Positions 28,393 to 37,995 are shown, counted from the stretch's first letter. The stretch: DNA of 58,891 bases from Lewinellaceae bacterium (GCA_016719605.1 JADJYW010000009.1:1-58891); one strand, 5' to 3'. Program-made: numbers and translations. Notes: generated from the sequence alone by a model not told the origin.

Positions 28393-31300
28393 ATGCTCAA
28401 GTGCCTGCCCCTCTTATGGAATTCATACGGTAGATACCGGTGGCTACTATCCGGTTCCTGGTTGTGCATGTTGTTTTTCTATGTACTGCAACTGCACAGC
28501 CAGGATTTGAGCCATATCGCCCATTTTTCCACGGCAGACGGCTTGCCGGCAAACCAGATTTTATGTATAAAATCCGACTCGGAAGGTTTCACCTGGGTAT
28601 TGACACGGCAAGGGTTGGCACGCTACGATGGGCGGAGATTTGTCCCTTTTTCAGTCTTGAACCCCGGGGCTAAATTACCCCAACAGGGTTTTACCTATAT
28701 GTTGCTTGACGGGCATGGGTTGTTGTGGATCGGTACCACAACAGGGTTGTACCGTATTTCGCTGGCGACATTTGAAGTGGCTTTTTATTCAAAAAACCTG
28801 CTGCCCAACTGTACGGACGCACAGGGGGATGCCTGGTTTACGTCGGCGACTGGAATTGTACACTACAGACTGCAACAAGATGATTTTCAAGAATTCCCGT
28901 TGATTGAACAGGGCGATACGGTGGCAGCGAATATGGTGGTACGAGGCAAAAGCAACATGCTGGTGGTAAAAAGCACAAACCGATTTTACCTTTTTGATAC
29001 AAAAAAGCAGGTTTTTGAACCGCTTCTTGCCATAGATAAAGAGCAGGTACCCAGTACCCTTTTTATAGCCTCGGATGCTGATGGTATGCTCTGGCTTTCT
29101 GTTTGGTATAACAAAACGGGTGGGCTGTTACATTACGATCCGTATCAGGATCGGGTATTACGCAGTTTCGGCAGCGCCACGCACAATATCAGCAGTACCG
29201 ACATCAATGCAATTTTGCCGGAAGGCGATCAGGTCTGGCTGGCTACGAACTCCGGCGGCTTGTGCCGGTATTCCTTGTCCGAAAACCGGTTTTATTGTTT
29301 TTCTCAGGATGACAAAAATCCAAACGGTCTCTGGACGCCTCAGTTAACCGATGTGTTTAAAGATGCTTTTGGCAATCTCTGGCTGGGGACGTTGTTCGGC
29401 ATTTACAAGGCGCCTGCCAGTATGCAAACCACGCAACTTTTAGCGTATACGCCATTTAACCCAAACAGTGTAGTGTCGCGGCCGGTCACTGCGCTGGAAT
29501 TTATCACCGACACCCTGCTGGCGATCGGAACCCTGAAGGGTATGAGCCTGTACGACCGCCACAAAAAATCTTTTTTGAACCTGCACCTGCCGCTGTACAA
29601 TGATAACCCATACAACGATCAGATTCGGGCGTTCGCCAACGATACCCCGGAAGGTTTCTGGGTGGCGAGTTGGTCCGGACTGTTTCGGTTGGATTCCCGA
29701 AACGGACGTATTCTGGAATATTACATTACGCACCCGAATGCCGGCGACAACCATCCGGCATCGGTGAAACAGGTGGATGTAGGGGCTATTTACCGGCTTC
29801 ACAAAGACCGGCAGGGCGACTTGTGGGTCAGTACATTTAGCGGAGAGCTGGTTCGGATTTCAGGAAAGGCAACTGCCCGCCGGTTTGAGTTTATGAACAG
29901 ACAAAAGGAAAACAATTCCTTGCTGAATAACCGGGTGGAATGTATGCTTGATCTGGACGACCACAACCTGTTGCTCGGTACAGCGGACGGGCTTGTGCGC
30001 TACGACCGGTTATTGGGGCAGTTCAAACGGGAAACGACACGCTTCCCCGGACTTATTTCCCCCGTGGTCATTTCGAGTATGGTTCGTTCCCGGCGCGGCG
30101 ATCTGCTGCTCATTGCAAACGGGAAACCATTTCGCTTGCACTGGAAAAATGCGCGCAGTGTGGTACACCCAGTTCCCAGCCCGCTGGACCTGATGCCTTG
30201 TCAGCAAATTATAGAGGACAACGCCGGAGCAGTTTGGGTTACCCAGGAAGATGTGGTCGTTCAATTAGATGCAACCAAAAATATCGGACGGCTTTATGAC
30301 TCCCGGCATTACTTGCTCGAGAATGTGTTTGCCGTCAGACCCCCCTTTCCTCCGGTGGAAGACCGCGACGGGAATTTGTACTTTGGCGGCATTCGGGGGG
30401 TTACGGTCTTAAATCCAGGCCGCTTTTCCTTGCAACAATCGGCGCTGCCGGCACTTAAAATCACTGGTTTGAAGGTCAATGGCGCCGTTTTTATTCCAGA
30501 CAGTTCGATCTCGCGGGTACAAACGCTGCACTTGTCCTGGAAGCAGAACAACCTCGGTTTTGAATTTTCAGTGCTCCATGCTGCCGTGCCGGCACTTTGC
30601 CGCTTTGCCTATCAATTAAATGCCGGCGCCCAGGTAGATTTGGGCGTTCAAAATACCTTGAACCTCAGCAATCTGGCGCCGGGCACCTACCAACTACGCG
30701 TGACGGCTGCCAATAGCGATGGGATATGGAACCATACAGGCGTTACGCTCCGGATCGTCGTGCATCCGCCCTGGTGGCGCAGCTATTGGGCGTATCTGGG
30801 TTATGCCCTGTTGCTCGGCTGTGCCGCGTTCTGGATTTATGGTTTCCAACTGCGCCAAAAACTGGCCCAACAGGAAGCCCGGCAATTGCGTGAAATGGAT
30901 GCCTTCAAAAGCCGCTTTTTTACCAACATCACCCACGAGTTTCGCACACCACTGACCGTGATTCTGGGTATGACCGAGCGGCTGGCGGCTGGCGGCGCGC
31001 GCGTTACAGAAGACATTGCAAAATCCAGTCTGGATATGATCAAACGCAACGGAGAAAACCTGTTGCGTCTCATCAATCAAATCCTTGACCTGTCAAAATT
31101 AGAAAACAATGCCCTTAAAATCAATTATGTGCAGGGCGATGTACTGGCTTACCTGCGCTACATCGACGAGAGCCTGCAATCGTTGGCAAATGCGCAAAAC
31201 CTGACGCTGCAAGTAGAAAGTGACCAGGAAAGCATCGTCATGGATTATGACCCCGAGCGACTCGTGCAGATTATGCACAACCTGCTATCCAACGCCGTAA

Positions 31301-31638
31301 AATTCACCCCGGCGGGTGGTAGAGTGGTGTTGGGCGTGACGTCCGTAACGTCGGCAGGGTTAAAAAACCTGCCGACATTGATAATCACGGTATCCGATAC
31401 CGGTGTCGGCATTCCGGCACACGAAATTCCGTTTTTGTTCGACCGCTTTTTTCAGGCAGATAATCAGGAGCGCTCTAAAGCAGGTGGCACAGGTATCGGG
31501 CTTTCCCTGACGAAAGAACTGGTTGGCTTGCTGGATGGGGAAATAACCATACAAAGCGACGTAGGGAAAGGAACGGTGGTCACAATAAAAATGCCCATAA
31601 AAAATGATGCCTCCGGCGCTTCCGCCCAGCCCCGTTAA
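28393..31638 (+). CDS. Hybrid two-component sensor kinase (5' part; receiver/HTH part split off by frameshift)
   Basis: 1081 aa. A membrane/signal segment near residues 18-33 (LLSGSWLCMLFFYVLQ) is followed by a propeller sensor (HFSTADGLPANQILCIKSDS; LLDGHGLLWIGTTTGLYRI; AFGNLWLGTLFGIYKA), a Y_Y_Y domain (about 690-790), and a helix (about 795-817, YWAYLGYALLLGCAAFWIYG). The histidine kinase has its phospho-acceptor near 848 (NITHEFRTPLTVIL), N box LLSNAVKFTPAGG, SDTGVGIPAHEI and GTGIGLSLTKELVGLLDGE. It ends at TAA in ...ASAQPR. The receiver and AraC domains of this architecture follow in another frame, so the original protein was about 1380 aa. Divergent from the preceding regulator and similar to it in domain plan. 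A short palindrome is embedded in the ATPase domain. Confidence 0.9.
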   Translation: MLKCLPLLWNSYGRYRWLLSGSWLCMLFFYVLQLHSQDLSHIAHFSTADGLPANQILCIKSDSEGFTWVLTRQGLARYDGRRFVPFSVLNPGAKLPQQGFTYMLLDGHGLLWIGTTTGLYRISLATFEVAFYSKNLLPNCTDAQGDAWFTSATGIVHYRLQQDDFQEFPLIEQGDTVAANMVVRGKSNMLVVKSTNRFYLFDTKKQVFEPLLAIDKEQVPSTLFIASDADGMLWLSVWYNKTGGLLHYDPYQDRVLRSFGSATHNISSTDINAILPEGDQVWLATNSGGLCRYSLSENRFYCFSQDDKNPNGLWTPQLTDVFKDAFGNLWLGTLFGIYKAPASMQTTQLLAYTPFNPNSVVSRPVTALEFITDTLLAIGTLKGMSLYDRHKKSFLNLHLPLYNDNPYNDQIRAFANDTPEGFWVASWSGLFRLDSRNGRILEYYITHPNAGDNHPASVKQVDVGAIYRLHKDRQGDLWVSTFSGELVRISGKATARRFEFMNRQKENNSLLNNRVECMLDLDDHNLLLGTADGLVRYDRLLGQFKRETTRFPGLISPVVISSMVRSRRGDLLLIANGKPFRLHWKNARSVVHPVPSPLDLMPCQQIIEDNAGAVWVTQEDVVVQLDATKNIGRLYDSRHYLLENVFAVRPPFPPVEDRDGNLYFGGIRGVTVLNPGRFSLQQSALPALKITGLKVNGAVFIPDSSISRVQTLHLSWKQNNLGFEFSVLHAAVPALCRFAYQLNAGAQVDLGVQNTLNLSNLAPGTYQLRVTAANSDGIWNHTGVTLRIVVHPPWWRSYWAYLGYALLLGCAAFWIYGFQLRQKLAQQEARQLREMDAFKSRFFTNITHEFRTPLTVILGMTERLAAGGARVTEDIAKSSLDMIKRNGENLLRLINQILDLSKLENNALKINYVQGDVLAYLRYIDESLQSLANAQNLTLQVESDQESIVMDYDPERLVQIMHNLLSNAVKFTPAGGRVVLGVTSVTSAGLKNLPTLIITVSDTGVGIPAHEIPFLFDRFFQADNQERSKAGGTGIGLSLTKELVGLLDGEITIQSDVGKGTVVTIKMPIKNDASGASAQPR
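31350..31376. repeat. Short palindrome inside the kinase ATPase domain
   Basis: GTCGGCAGG and CCTGCCGAC are perfect inverted 9-mers around GTTAAAAAA, extendable by GTT/AA with one extra G. It encodes SAGLKNLPT in the variable loop between the N box and SDTGVGIP. The form resembles CGGCGGGTTAAAACCCGCCG at 6433-6452. Confidence 0.6.
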
Positions 31639-31802
31639 CGCAGAACGATATTGTCCAAACGCCAAGGTCTCCTGTTGTTGAGGCAGAACACGCCGGCACT
31701 ACCGGCGCCGGAGTAACGGGGCTTGCACCTGGAAGTGCATCATTTGCCAGATATCAGACATCATTACCAACGCTTCTGGTTATTGAAGACAACCCGGATG
31801 TA

Positions 31803-32534
31803 ATGGCTTTCATCGTCGCTTGTCTCCAAAACGAATATCAGATTGACTGCGCCTACAATGGCCGGAAAGGCATTGAAAAAGCCCGGGAAGCCGTGCCCGA
31901 CCTGATTCTCAGCGATGTAATGATGCCGGAAAAAGATGGTCTGGAGGTGTGCGACGCGTTGAAAAACGACGAGCGCACGAGTCACATTCCTATCGTTTTG
32001 CTGACGGCCAAAGCCGATGTGGAAAGCCGGATTGCCGGGCTGCGGCGCGGCGCGGACGTGTATTTGTCCAAACCTTTCCATGAGGAAGAATTGCGCCTGA
32101 ACCTGACGAACCTGCTGGAACAGCGCAAGAAGTGGCAGGAACGATTCGGGAAACTCGATTTGGCTGAAAACACGACGGTACCTGAAACGTCTGACTTGCC
32201 CAAAGCAGATGTCGAGATGGAGGATGCCTTTCTGAAAAAAATCCGCCAGCACCTGGAGCAGCATTTGGCCGATGCCGATTTCGACGGCCCACGGCTGGCC
32301 CGTGCCATGCTCCTGAGCGAGGTGCAATTGTACCGCAAAATCAAAGCGCTGACGGGCAAGTCTACCGCGATTTACATACGCAGTATCCGGTTGCACAAAG
32401 GGCTGGAATTGTTGCGCAGCACCCATAGCACTATTTCCGAAATTGCCTACGACGTGGGTTTTGAAGACCCCAACTATTTTTCCCGGACCTTTTCGCAGGA
32501 GTTTGGTGTGGCGCCCAGCGAAATGCGCAAATGA
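31803..32534 (+). CDS. Receiver-AraC HTH portion of the frameshifted hybrid regulator
   Basis: 243 aa from the first ATG, but that Met lies inside the receiver domain. The same frame is open from about 31640 and supplies the missing start LPTLLVIEDNPDVMAF with the acidic pocket. The receiver has LILSDVMMPEKDGLEV (phospho-Asp) and PIVLLTAKADVESR. The AraC-type domain has GPRLARAMLLSEVQLYRKIK and VGFEDPNYFSRTFSQEFG. This is therefore the C-terminal part of the preceding kinase rather than a separate response regulator. The linker read in this frame (QNDIVQTPRSPVVEAEHAG) joins the two. A one-base indel near 31600-31635 accounts for the split. It would regulate nearby genes, perhaps the HYR-repeat gene downstream. 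Confidence 0.85.
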   Translation: MAFIVACLQNEYQIDCAYNGRKGIEKAREAVPDLILSDVMMPEKDGLEVCDALKNDERTSHIPIVLLTAKADVESRIAGLRRGADVYLSKPFHEEELRLNLTNLLEQRKKWQERFGKLDLAENTTVPETSDLPKADVEMEDAFLKKIRQHLEQHLADADFDGPRLARAMLLSEVQLYRKIKALTGKSTAIYIRSIRLHKGLELLRSTHSTISEIAYDVGFEDPNYFSRTFSQEFGVAPSEMRK

Positions 32535-32717
32535 GTATGAAAGGAAAAATGTCGGCGAGCCTCTGTGGAATAAAAAACCTCATGACGGGCTAAAAAACAC
32601 TATTTTCGGTGCAGATGAAAGAATAGTCCAGTCTTTTGAAAGAATGGTGAAGGCCCTTCGCAGGCCCTCGCCGGCACCTTTGTCTCCGATCAACGAAAGT
32701 TCATTTCCGAATTTTTC

Positions 32718-32754
32718 GGGCGGATGCAGCGCGCTTCGGTGCGTTGCTCCGCCC
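32718..32754. repeat. Hairpin between the regulator and the HYR-repeat gene
   Basis: GGGCGGATGCAGCGC pairs with GCGTTGCTCCGCCC across GCTTCGGT. No T run follows, so it may be a leader hairpin or another palindromic element rather than a terminator. The rest of the 268-base gap shows no gene. Confidence 0.45.
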
Positions 32755-32802
32755 GGCTCGGAAGCGGCTTTCAAACCTTTTTCTACAACAAATTTTTCGG
32801 AG

Positions 32803-35800
32803 ATGACACACAAACTTTTGCTTGCTCTTTTGCTGCTTTTTGCAGCCACCGCCGCTCTGGCGCAACCCCACAAAATATGGAACGGCACGGTCAGCACCGA
32901 CTGGAGCACTGCCGCCAACTGGACACCCGCAGCAGTGCCGGTTGCCGGCGACTCGGTCTGGATATTGGTGCTTCCGGGCAAATTCCAACCCACCATTTTC
33001 TCCGGTACGATGGCCAAGGCGAAAAACCTGTTTGTCAGCTACCAGGATCACCTGACCATCAATGCCGGTGCCGAACTGGAGTTGGCCAGTACCTTAAATG
33101 TGACGGCTCTTGCTATCGGTGAACAAGGCGTTGTAACGAACAATGGTACGCTGAAGGTCAAGTCGGGTTTCCAGGGGATTGACATCAACGGCTCCCTGAT
33201 CAACAACGGTACCCTCGTGATCGGGCAGCCGGGTTCCACCCCGTATTCCACCGGGGAAGAAGGCATCCGGGTATTGGGTGGGGGCCGCCACCTGACGAAC
33301 AACAGTACCGGCACCATCACTATTTACCGGCCGGCCAACAACGGCATCCTGCTCAATGCTGCCGGCGCCAACCTCACTAACTACGGTACCATCCACATCC
33401 AGGAAACCGGTCTGAACCCTAACCCGGTAGTAGCAGCCACCGGAGACGGTATTGATGCACGCGGCGGCACGTTTGTCAACGAAACCACCGGCGAGGTTTA
33501 TATCACCAGAACCAGCGCCAATGGACTCAACTGCCGAAATTCGAGTGGCAGTATGACGAACAAGGGCCAGATTACGATCCATAACGTCGGCCTGACGGAA
33601 GAGAATGAACTCAAAGAAGGCATCTGGGTTGATTTGGCAACTTTTACCAATACGGCCACCGGTATGATCCGGATTGACACGACCGGGAACAACGGCATTA
33701 GCAATCAGGGATTCTTCAACAACAGCGGTGAAATATCCATTCGGAAATCGTCAATCGGCTTGGTCAACCTCTTCCCCTTCAACAACCAGGCCGGTGCTAT
33801 TCTGAAAATTAACAATGTAAGCGGATCAGGGGTGTTCTCCGGCGGGTTTGGAGGTTTGGTCACCAACTTCGGCACGATTACGATTGACACTACGGCGGAA
33901 AACGGTGTGGCTACCTTAGGATTCGGAGGGGTGGACAACCGCAGCATACTAAACATCGGAAACGTCGGGAATATCGGCAAACACGGTATTCTGAACGGCG
34001 CCGGTTTTGCCAATCAAGCCTCTGGTATTTTGACCATCAACCGGACAACCGACAGTGGAGTCAAGAATGCAGCATCTATTGAAGAGATTACGCCGAATTT
34101 CATCAATGCCGGCTTGTTCACCATTGGCGGAGCAGGCGATGTCAATTCCGCCACCCCGGGCATCGAAAACCTGAACGAAGCCAAATTTCGCAACCTGGTC
34201 TGCGGAAACCTGACGACATACCAGGCCATCGTGAGTACCGACAGTTTTGTGAACGAAGCGTTCCTGTTCATGCGCAGTATCTTGCCGAATACCATTTCCG
34301 GTACGTTTATCAACGAGGGCGTCATTCATGACCCGAACGACGGCTTCAACGGACAGCCGGTTGCGAACCACGATTTCATCATCAGCCCCGCTGCCGGCGA
34401 GTGTGTCATAGCCGATGCGCTGCAAAAGGGCGCTGGCGCGAACGTCACCATCGCCGGAACCTGGTACAAAGACCAGGCGCTTACGATGACTGCCGGCACC
34501 TACAATCAGGCTGCCAATACCTTCACCGTCACCAACCTGAGCGAAGGAATGCATACCCTGTATTTCCGGGCCACCGACAACCAGTATGGCTGCAGCCAGA
34601 CTGGTTCGATAAAAATCACCTACGATGACGTAACCCTCCCCTCCATTACCTGTCCGAATGATGCCACGGTTTCCTGTGCCGGTCAGGTTCCTGCCTGGAA
34701 CATCAACGAGGTGACGGCAAGCGACAACTGCGGCACACCCGTAAAGTCGCACATGGGGGATGTTGCCGGCAACCAGACTTGCCCGAGCCGCTACACCATC
34801 ACCCGCACATACAAAGCCGACGACAACCGGGGCAACACCAATACCTGCGAACAGATCATCACGGTGTACGATGAGACACCTCCAACATTCGCCGGGGTGC
34901 CCGCCAACACCACGGTGCAATGCAACGCCGTGCCGGCCCCGGCCAATCCGACGGCTTCAGACAACTGTGGCGGAAGCACACCTGTATCCTATGAGCAGCA
35001 GCGCACCGACGGCGATTGTCTCTACCGGTACACCCTGACGCGAATCTGGTCGTCCACCGACTTGTGCGGCAACGGCAGCAGCACTTCGCAGGTCATCGCT
35101 GTGATTGATACGCAGGCGCCTGAGTTTTCCGGCGTGCCTGCCGACGTGACGGTGCAGTGCAATGCCGTGCCGGCCCCGGCCAATCCGACTGCTTCGGACA
35201 ATTGCTCGGCTGTTCTCGGCATTTCCTACAATCAGACCCGGACGAACGGAAACTGTCCCGATTCGTACATCCTGACCCGAACCTGGACGACTACCGATGA
35301 ATGCGGCAACGTAAAAATCGCCACCCAGATCGTCACGGTGCGCGATACGCAGGCCCCGACCTTCACCTCCGTACCCGCCAACGTGACGGTGCAGTGCAAC
35401 AGCCTCCCCGCCGTGGGCAACCCGACGGCCACCGACAATTGCAGCAGCTCGGTAACGATCAGTTACAACGGCCAGACGGTGTCCAACGTCATTTGCACAG
35501 ACAAGTACACCCTCATCCGGGAATGGGAAGCCACGGATGCCTGCGGCAACACCCGCACGGCCACGCAGAAGATCACGGTGACGGACACGCAGAAACCGGC
35601 TTTCGTCAGTACGCCGGCCAACATCACGGTGCAATGTGACGCCGTGCCCGATCCGGCCACACCTGCGGCTACGGACAACTGCGCCGCAGCGGTGGCCGTT
35701 TCCTACATTGGCGAAACCCGTACCAACGGCAACTGCCCGAACCGCTACACGCTCACCCGCCGCTGGACCGCCGCCGACAACTGCGGCAATACGCGCAGCA

Positions 35801-36723
35801 TTTCGCAGCGCATCACAGTGGTGGACAACGGCAAGCCGGTGTTCACGTCGTTCCCGGAAAACACCACCATCGCTTGCGAGGAGAACCTGCCCGCAGTAGG
35901 CGCACCAACCGCCTTCGACGGCTGTGGCAGTGCCACCGTTGTCTATCTGGGACAAACCACGGCCAACAACCAGTGCCCGGGCACCTACCAGATTCGCCGC
36001 ACCTGGCGGGCTACGGATGCCTGCGGAAACAGCACGGTGGCTACGCAGACGATTCAGGTGGTGGATAACAATGCACCGGTATTTACCTCCGTGCCCGCCG
36101 ACGTGACCATCTCGTGCAACCAGCCCCTGCCTCCGCTGACCAACCCCTCGGCGTCGGACGCTTGCGGAGGCTTTGTGCACATCACCTTCCTCGGCAACGT
36201 ACCCTCGGGCAGCGGCTGCGCGGCGGACTACACGATCACGCGCACCTGGCGGGCCGACGACCTGTGCGGCAATACCGCTACGACCTCGCAGGTGATCACG
36301 GTACTGGGGAATAACAATTTTGGAGCGCCTGAGCCTGAGGATATTGACCGCTTGCGAGCAATGGAAACGCGGATGCCACGGATAAAATACGGATTTATAC
36401 AGGTCAACCAGCCGGAAGAAAAACCGGTGGAAATCCGCGGTTCATCCGTGGCATCCGCGTTCCAATCCTCTACGCTCGGCATCCAGCCTAACCCGACGAC
36501 CGACCGCATCCGGCTCGATCTGACAGACTATGCGGGCGAGGCGGTGACGGTTTCGATTTTCAGCGACATGGGGCAGTTGATTTGGGAGAACCGCATCCCG
36601 GCGGTGGAGGATTTGCAGGTACCGATCAGCCTGCGCGAAGCGGGTGCGAAGGCGGGGATGTATACGGTTCGGGTACAGGATAGGGTAGGGGTGCTCTCGA
36701 AACGGGTGGTGCTGGTGGAGTAA
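32803..36723 (+). CDS. Large T9SS-secreted protein with seven HYR-type repeats
   Basis: 1306 aa from the ATG at 32803, preceded by GGAG and opening a clear signal peptide (MTHKLLLALLLLFAATAALA). Residues about 22-600 form a repetitive, Asn/Gly-rich beta-solenoid-like region (NNGTL, NNGTI, NFGTITI patterns; KIWNGTVSTDWSTAANWTP at the start). Seven HYR-like Ig-fold repeats of about 80 aa follow (about 607-1166; each V..NVTVQC...P.A.DNC...ADxCGN). Then come a palindrome-encoded linker (about 1187-1221) and a T9SS C-terminal domain (GIQPNPTTDRIRLDL...KAGMYTVRVQD). HYR modules occur in extracellular adhesion proteins, so a surface adhesin or matrix role is likely. Two repeats are nearly identical at the DNA level, indicating duplication. 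Directly downstream of a split hybrid regulator. Confidence 0.88.
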   Translation: MTHKLLLALLLLFAATAALAQPHKIWNGTVSTDWSTAANWTPAAVPVAGDSVWILVLPGKFQPTIFSGTMAKAKNLFVSYQDHLTINAGAELELASTLNVTALAIGEQGVVTNNGTLKVKSGFQGIDINGSLINNGTLVIGQPGSTPYSTGEEGIRVLGGGRHLTNNSTGTITIYRPANNGILLNAAGANLTNYGTIHIQETGLNPNPVVAATGDGIDARGGTFVNETTGEVYITRTSANGLNCRNSSGSMTNKGQITIHNVGLTEENELKEGIWVDLATFTNTATGMIRIDTTGNNGISNQGFFNNSGEISIRKSSIGLVNLFPFNNQAGAILKINNVSGSGVFSGGFGGLVTNFGTITIDTTAENGVATLGFGGVDNRSILNIGNVGNIGKHGILNGAGFANQASGILTINRTTDSGVKNAASIEEITPNFINAGLFTIGGAGDVNSATPGIENLNEAKFRNLVCGNLTTYQAIVSTDSFVNEAFLFMRSILPNTISGTFINEGVIHDPNDGFNGQPVANHDFIISPAAGECVIADALQKGAGANVTIAGTWYKDQALTMTAGTYNQAANTFTVTNLSEGMHTLYFRATDNQYGCSQTGSIKITYDDVTLPSITCPNDATVSCAGQVPAWNINEVTASDNCGTPVKSHMGDVAGNQTCPSRYTITRTYKADDNRGNTNTCEQIITVYDETPPTFAGVPANTTVQCNAVPAPANPTASDNCGGSTPVSYEQQRTDGDCLYRYTLTRIWSSTDLCGNGSSTSQVIAVIDTQAPEFSGVPADVTVQCNAVPAPANPTASDNCSAVLGISYNQTRTNGNCPDSYILTRTWTTTDECGNVKIATQIVTVRDTQAPTFTSVPANVTVQCNSLPAVGNPTATDNCSSSVTISYNGQTVSNVICTDKYTLIREWEATDACGNTRTATQKITVTDTQKPAFVSTPANITVQCDAVPDPATPAATDNCAAAVAVSYIGETRTNGNCPNRYTLTRRWTAADNCGNTRSISQRITVVDNGKPVFTSFPENTTIACEENLPAVGAPTAFDGCGSATVVYLGQTTANNQCPGTYQIRRTWRATDACGNSTVATQTIQVVDNNAPVFTSVPADVTISCNQPLPPLTNPSASDACGGFVHITFLGNVPSGSGCAADYTITRTWRADDLCGNTATTSQVITVLGNNNFGAPEPEDIDRLRAMETRMPRIKYGFIQVNQPEEKPVEIRGSSVASAFQSSTLGIQPNPTTDRIRLDLTDYAGEAVTVSIFSDMGQLIWENRIPAVEDLQVPISLREAGAKAGMYTVRVQDRVGVLSKRVVLVE
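36362..36464. repeat. In-frame palindromic element before the T9SS domain of the HYR gene
   Basis: TGGAAACGCGGATGCCACGG at the left and ATCCGTGGCATCCGCGTTCC at the right are inverted copies over about 21 bases, with one extra A. Weaker pairing continues inward (AAAATACGGATTT / AAATCCGCGGTTC), and AACCGG-type pairing lies at the centre. It encodes the linker METRMPRIKYGF...RGSSVASAF and belongs to the same GGAACGCGGAT family as the intergenic hairpin at 1941-2085. Confidence 0.85.
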
Positions 36724-36798
36724 TTTGATTTGATCCACGGGAGGCGGATAAAACAGGGAGACGCTGGGTTTGTAGCCAATACACCCGCTCCATCCCGC

Positions 36799-37977
36799 TT
36801 AACCAACTAAACCCCGTACCGCCAGCCACCCGATCCCCCCTGCAACCGCCCAACCGACAAGGTGCAACCAGACCGGGTGCCGATACCCCTGTAGCAGATT
36901 TTGCTTGCGGGCAGCCAGTAGCAAAATAGCCAGGGCAATGGGCAGAATAAACCCGTTGACGGCGCCGGCGAGGATCAGGAGTTGCACCGGGCGCCCCAGT
37001 GCAAGGAATATCCCGGCCGAAATCAGGATAAATACAGTGACCACCTGGCGGTGGTTCCGCTCCATGGCGGGATGCCACGTCCGCAAAAAACTCACGGACG
37101 TGTAAGCCGACCCGAGCACCGACGTGATTGCCGCACACCACATCACCACCCCGAATATCCGGTAACCCGCCGCGCCGGCCGCATAACGAAATACCCCGGC
37201 AGGCGGGTTCTCCGTATCCATCGGCAAGCCGGCAGCCAGCATGCCGAAAGCGGCGAGAAACAACACATAGCGCATGACGGACGTCAGTACAATACCGCGT
37301 ACTGCAACGCGACTCACCGCGCCTACGGCCGCCGGCCCCTTGATACCTGCATCAAGCAGGCGGTGCGCTCCGGCAAAACTGATATAGCCGCCCACCGTAC
37401 CCCCGACCAGCGTGACAATGGCCAATGCATCTACCTGCAAGGGCCACACAGTGCGCAACAAGGCCTCGGCCACCGGCGGACGCGCCGCTACGGCCACATA
37501 CACGGTACACACCAACATCCCCAAACCCAACACCTTGACGACCGTATCCAGCACACGGCCCGATTCCGGCGCCCAAAAAATGGCCAGAGCAATCAGGGCA
37601 GAGAGCAGCGCCGCCGCTTCAACCGGCAACCCGGTTGCCAATCCCAGCCCCATGCCGCAGCCGCCAATGTTGCCGATGTTGAAGGCCATGCCGCCGAAAG
37701 CAACCAACCCGCCCAGCACATAACCCAGCCCCGGCGCCAGCCGGTCGGCCAGTTCCTGTGCCCGTTGCCCGGAGGCGGTCAGTATGCGCCAGATATTGAG
37801 CTGTGCACCGATATCGAGCAGCACGGATACCAGAATCACAAACCCGAAAGACGCCGACAATTGCCAGGTAAACACCGCCGTTTGGGTCAAAAAACCCGGC
37901 CCGATCGCCGAAGTGGCCATCAAAAACGCAGCGCCGGCAAGCGCGGAACGGTTGGCAGATGTACGGAGAAATGTCAT
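36799..37977 (-). CDS. NRAMP-fold transporter of the 5-oxoprolinase operon (YcsG-like), without the metal-site motifs
   Basis: 392 aa with about 11 membrane helices. Overall similarity is to the NRAMP/YcsG group. The metal-binding helix-1 motif DPGN is replaced by GPGFLTQ (in ATSAIGPGFLTQTAVFTWQ), and the helix-6 MPH region reads GGYISFAGAHRLLDAG. The residues that bind Mn or Fe in true NRAMPs are therefore absent. It is the last gene of the run pxpB-pxpC-pxpA, 18 bases after pxpA. The same order is known from Bacillus subtilis, where ycsG lies beside ycsF and kipI/kipA. Inference: it imports 5-oxoproline or a related amino-acid derivative rather than a metal. Confidence 0.85.
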   Translation of the reverse strand: MTFLRTSANRSALAGAAFLMATSAIGPGFLTQTAVFTWQLSASFGFVILVSVLLDIGAQLNIWRILTASGQRAQELADRLAPGLGYVLGGLVAFGGMAFNIGNIGGCGMGLGLATGLPVEAAALLSALIALAIFWAPESGRVLDTVVKVLGLGMLVCTVYVAVAARPPVAEALLRTVWPLQVDALAIVTLVGGTVGGYISFAGAHRLLDAGIKGPAAVGAVSRVAVRGIVLTSVMRYVLFLAAFGMLAAGLPMDTENPPAGVFRYAAGAAGYRIFGVVMWCAAITSVLGSAYTSVSFLRTWHPAMERNHRQVVTVFILISAGIFLALGRPVQLLILAGAVNGFILPIALAILLLAARKQNLLQGYRHPVWLHLVGWAVAGGIGWLAVRGLVG

Positions 37978-37995
37978 GGGTGGTGTTTGGGTGTT

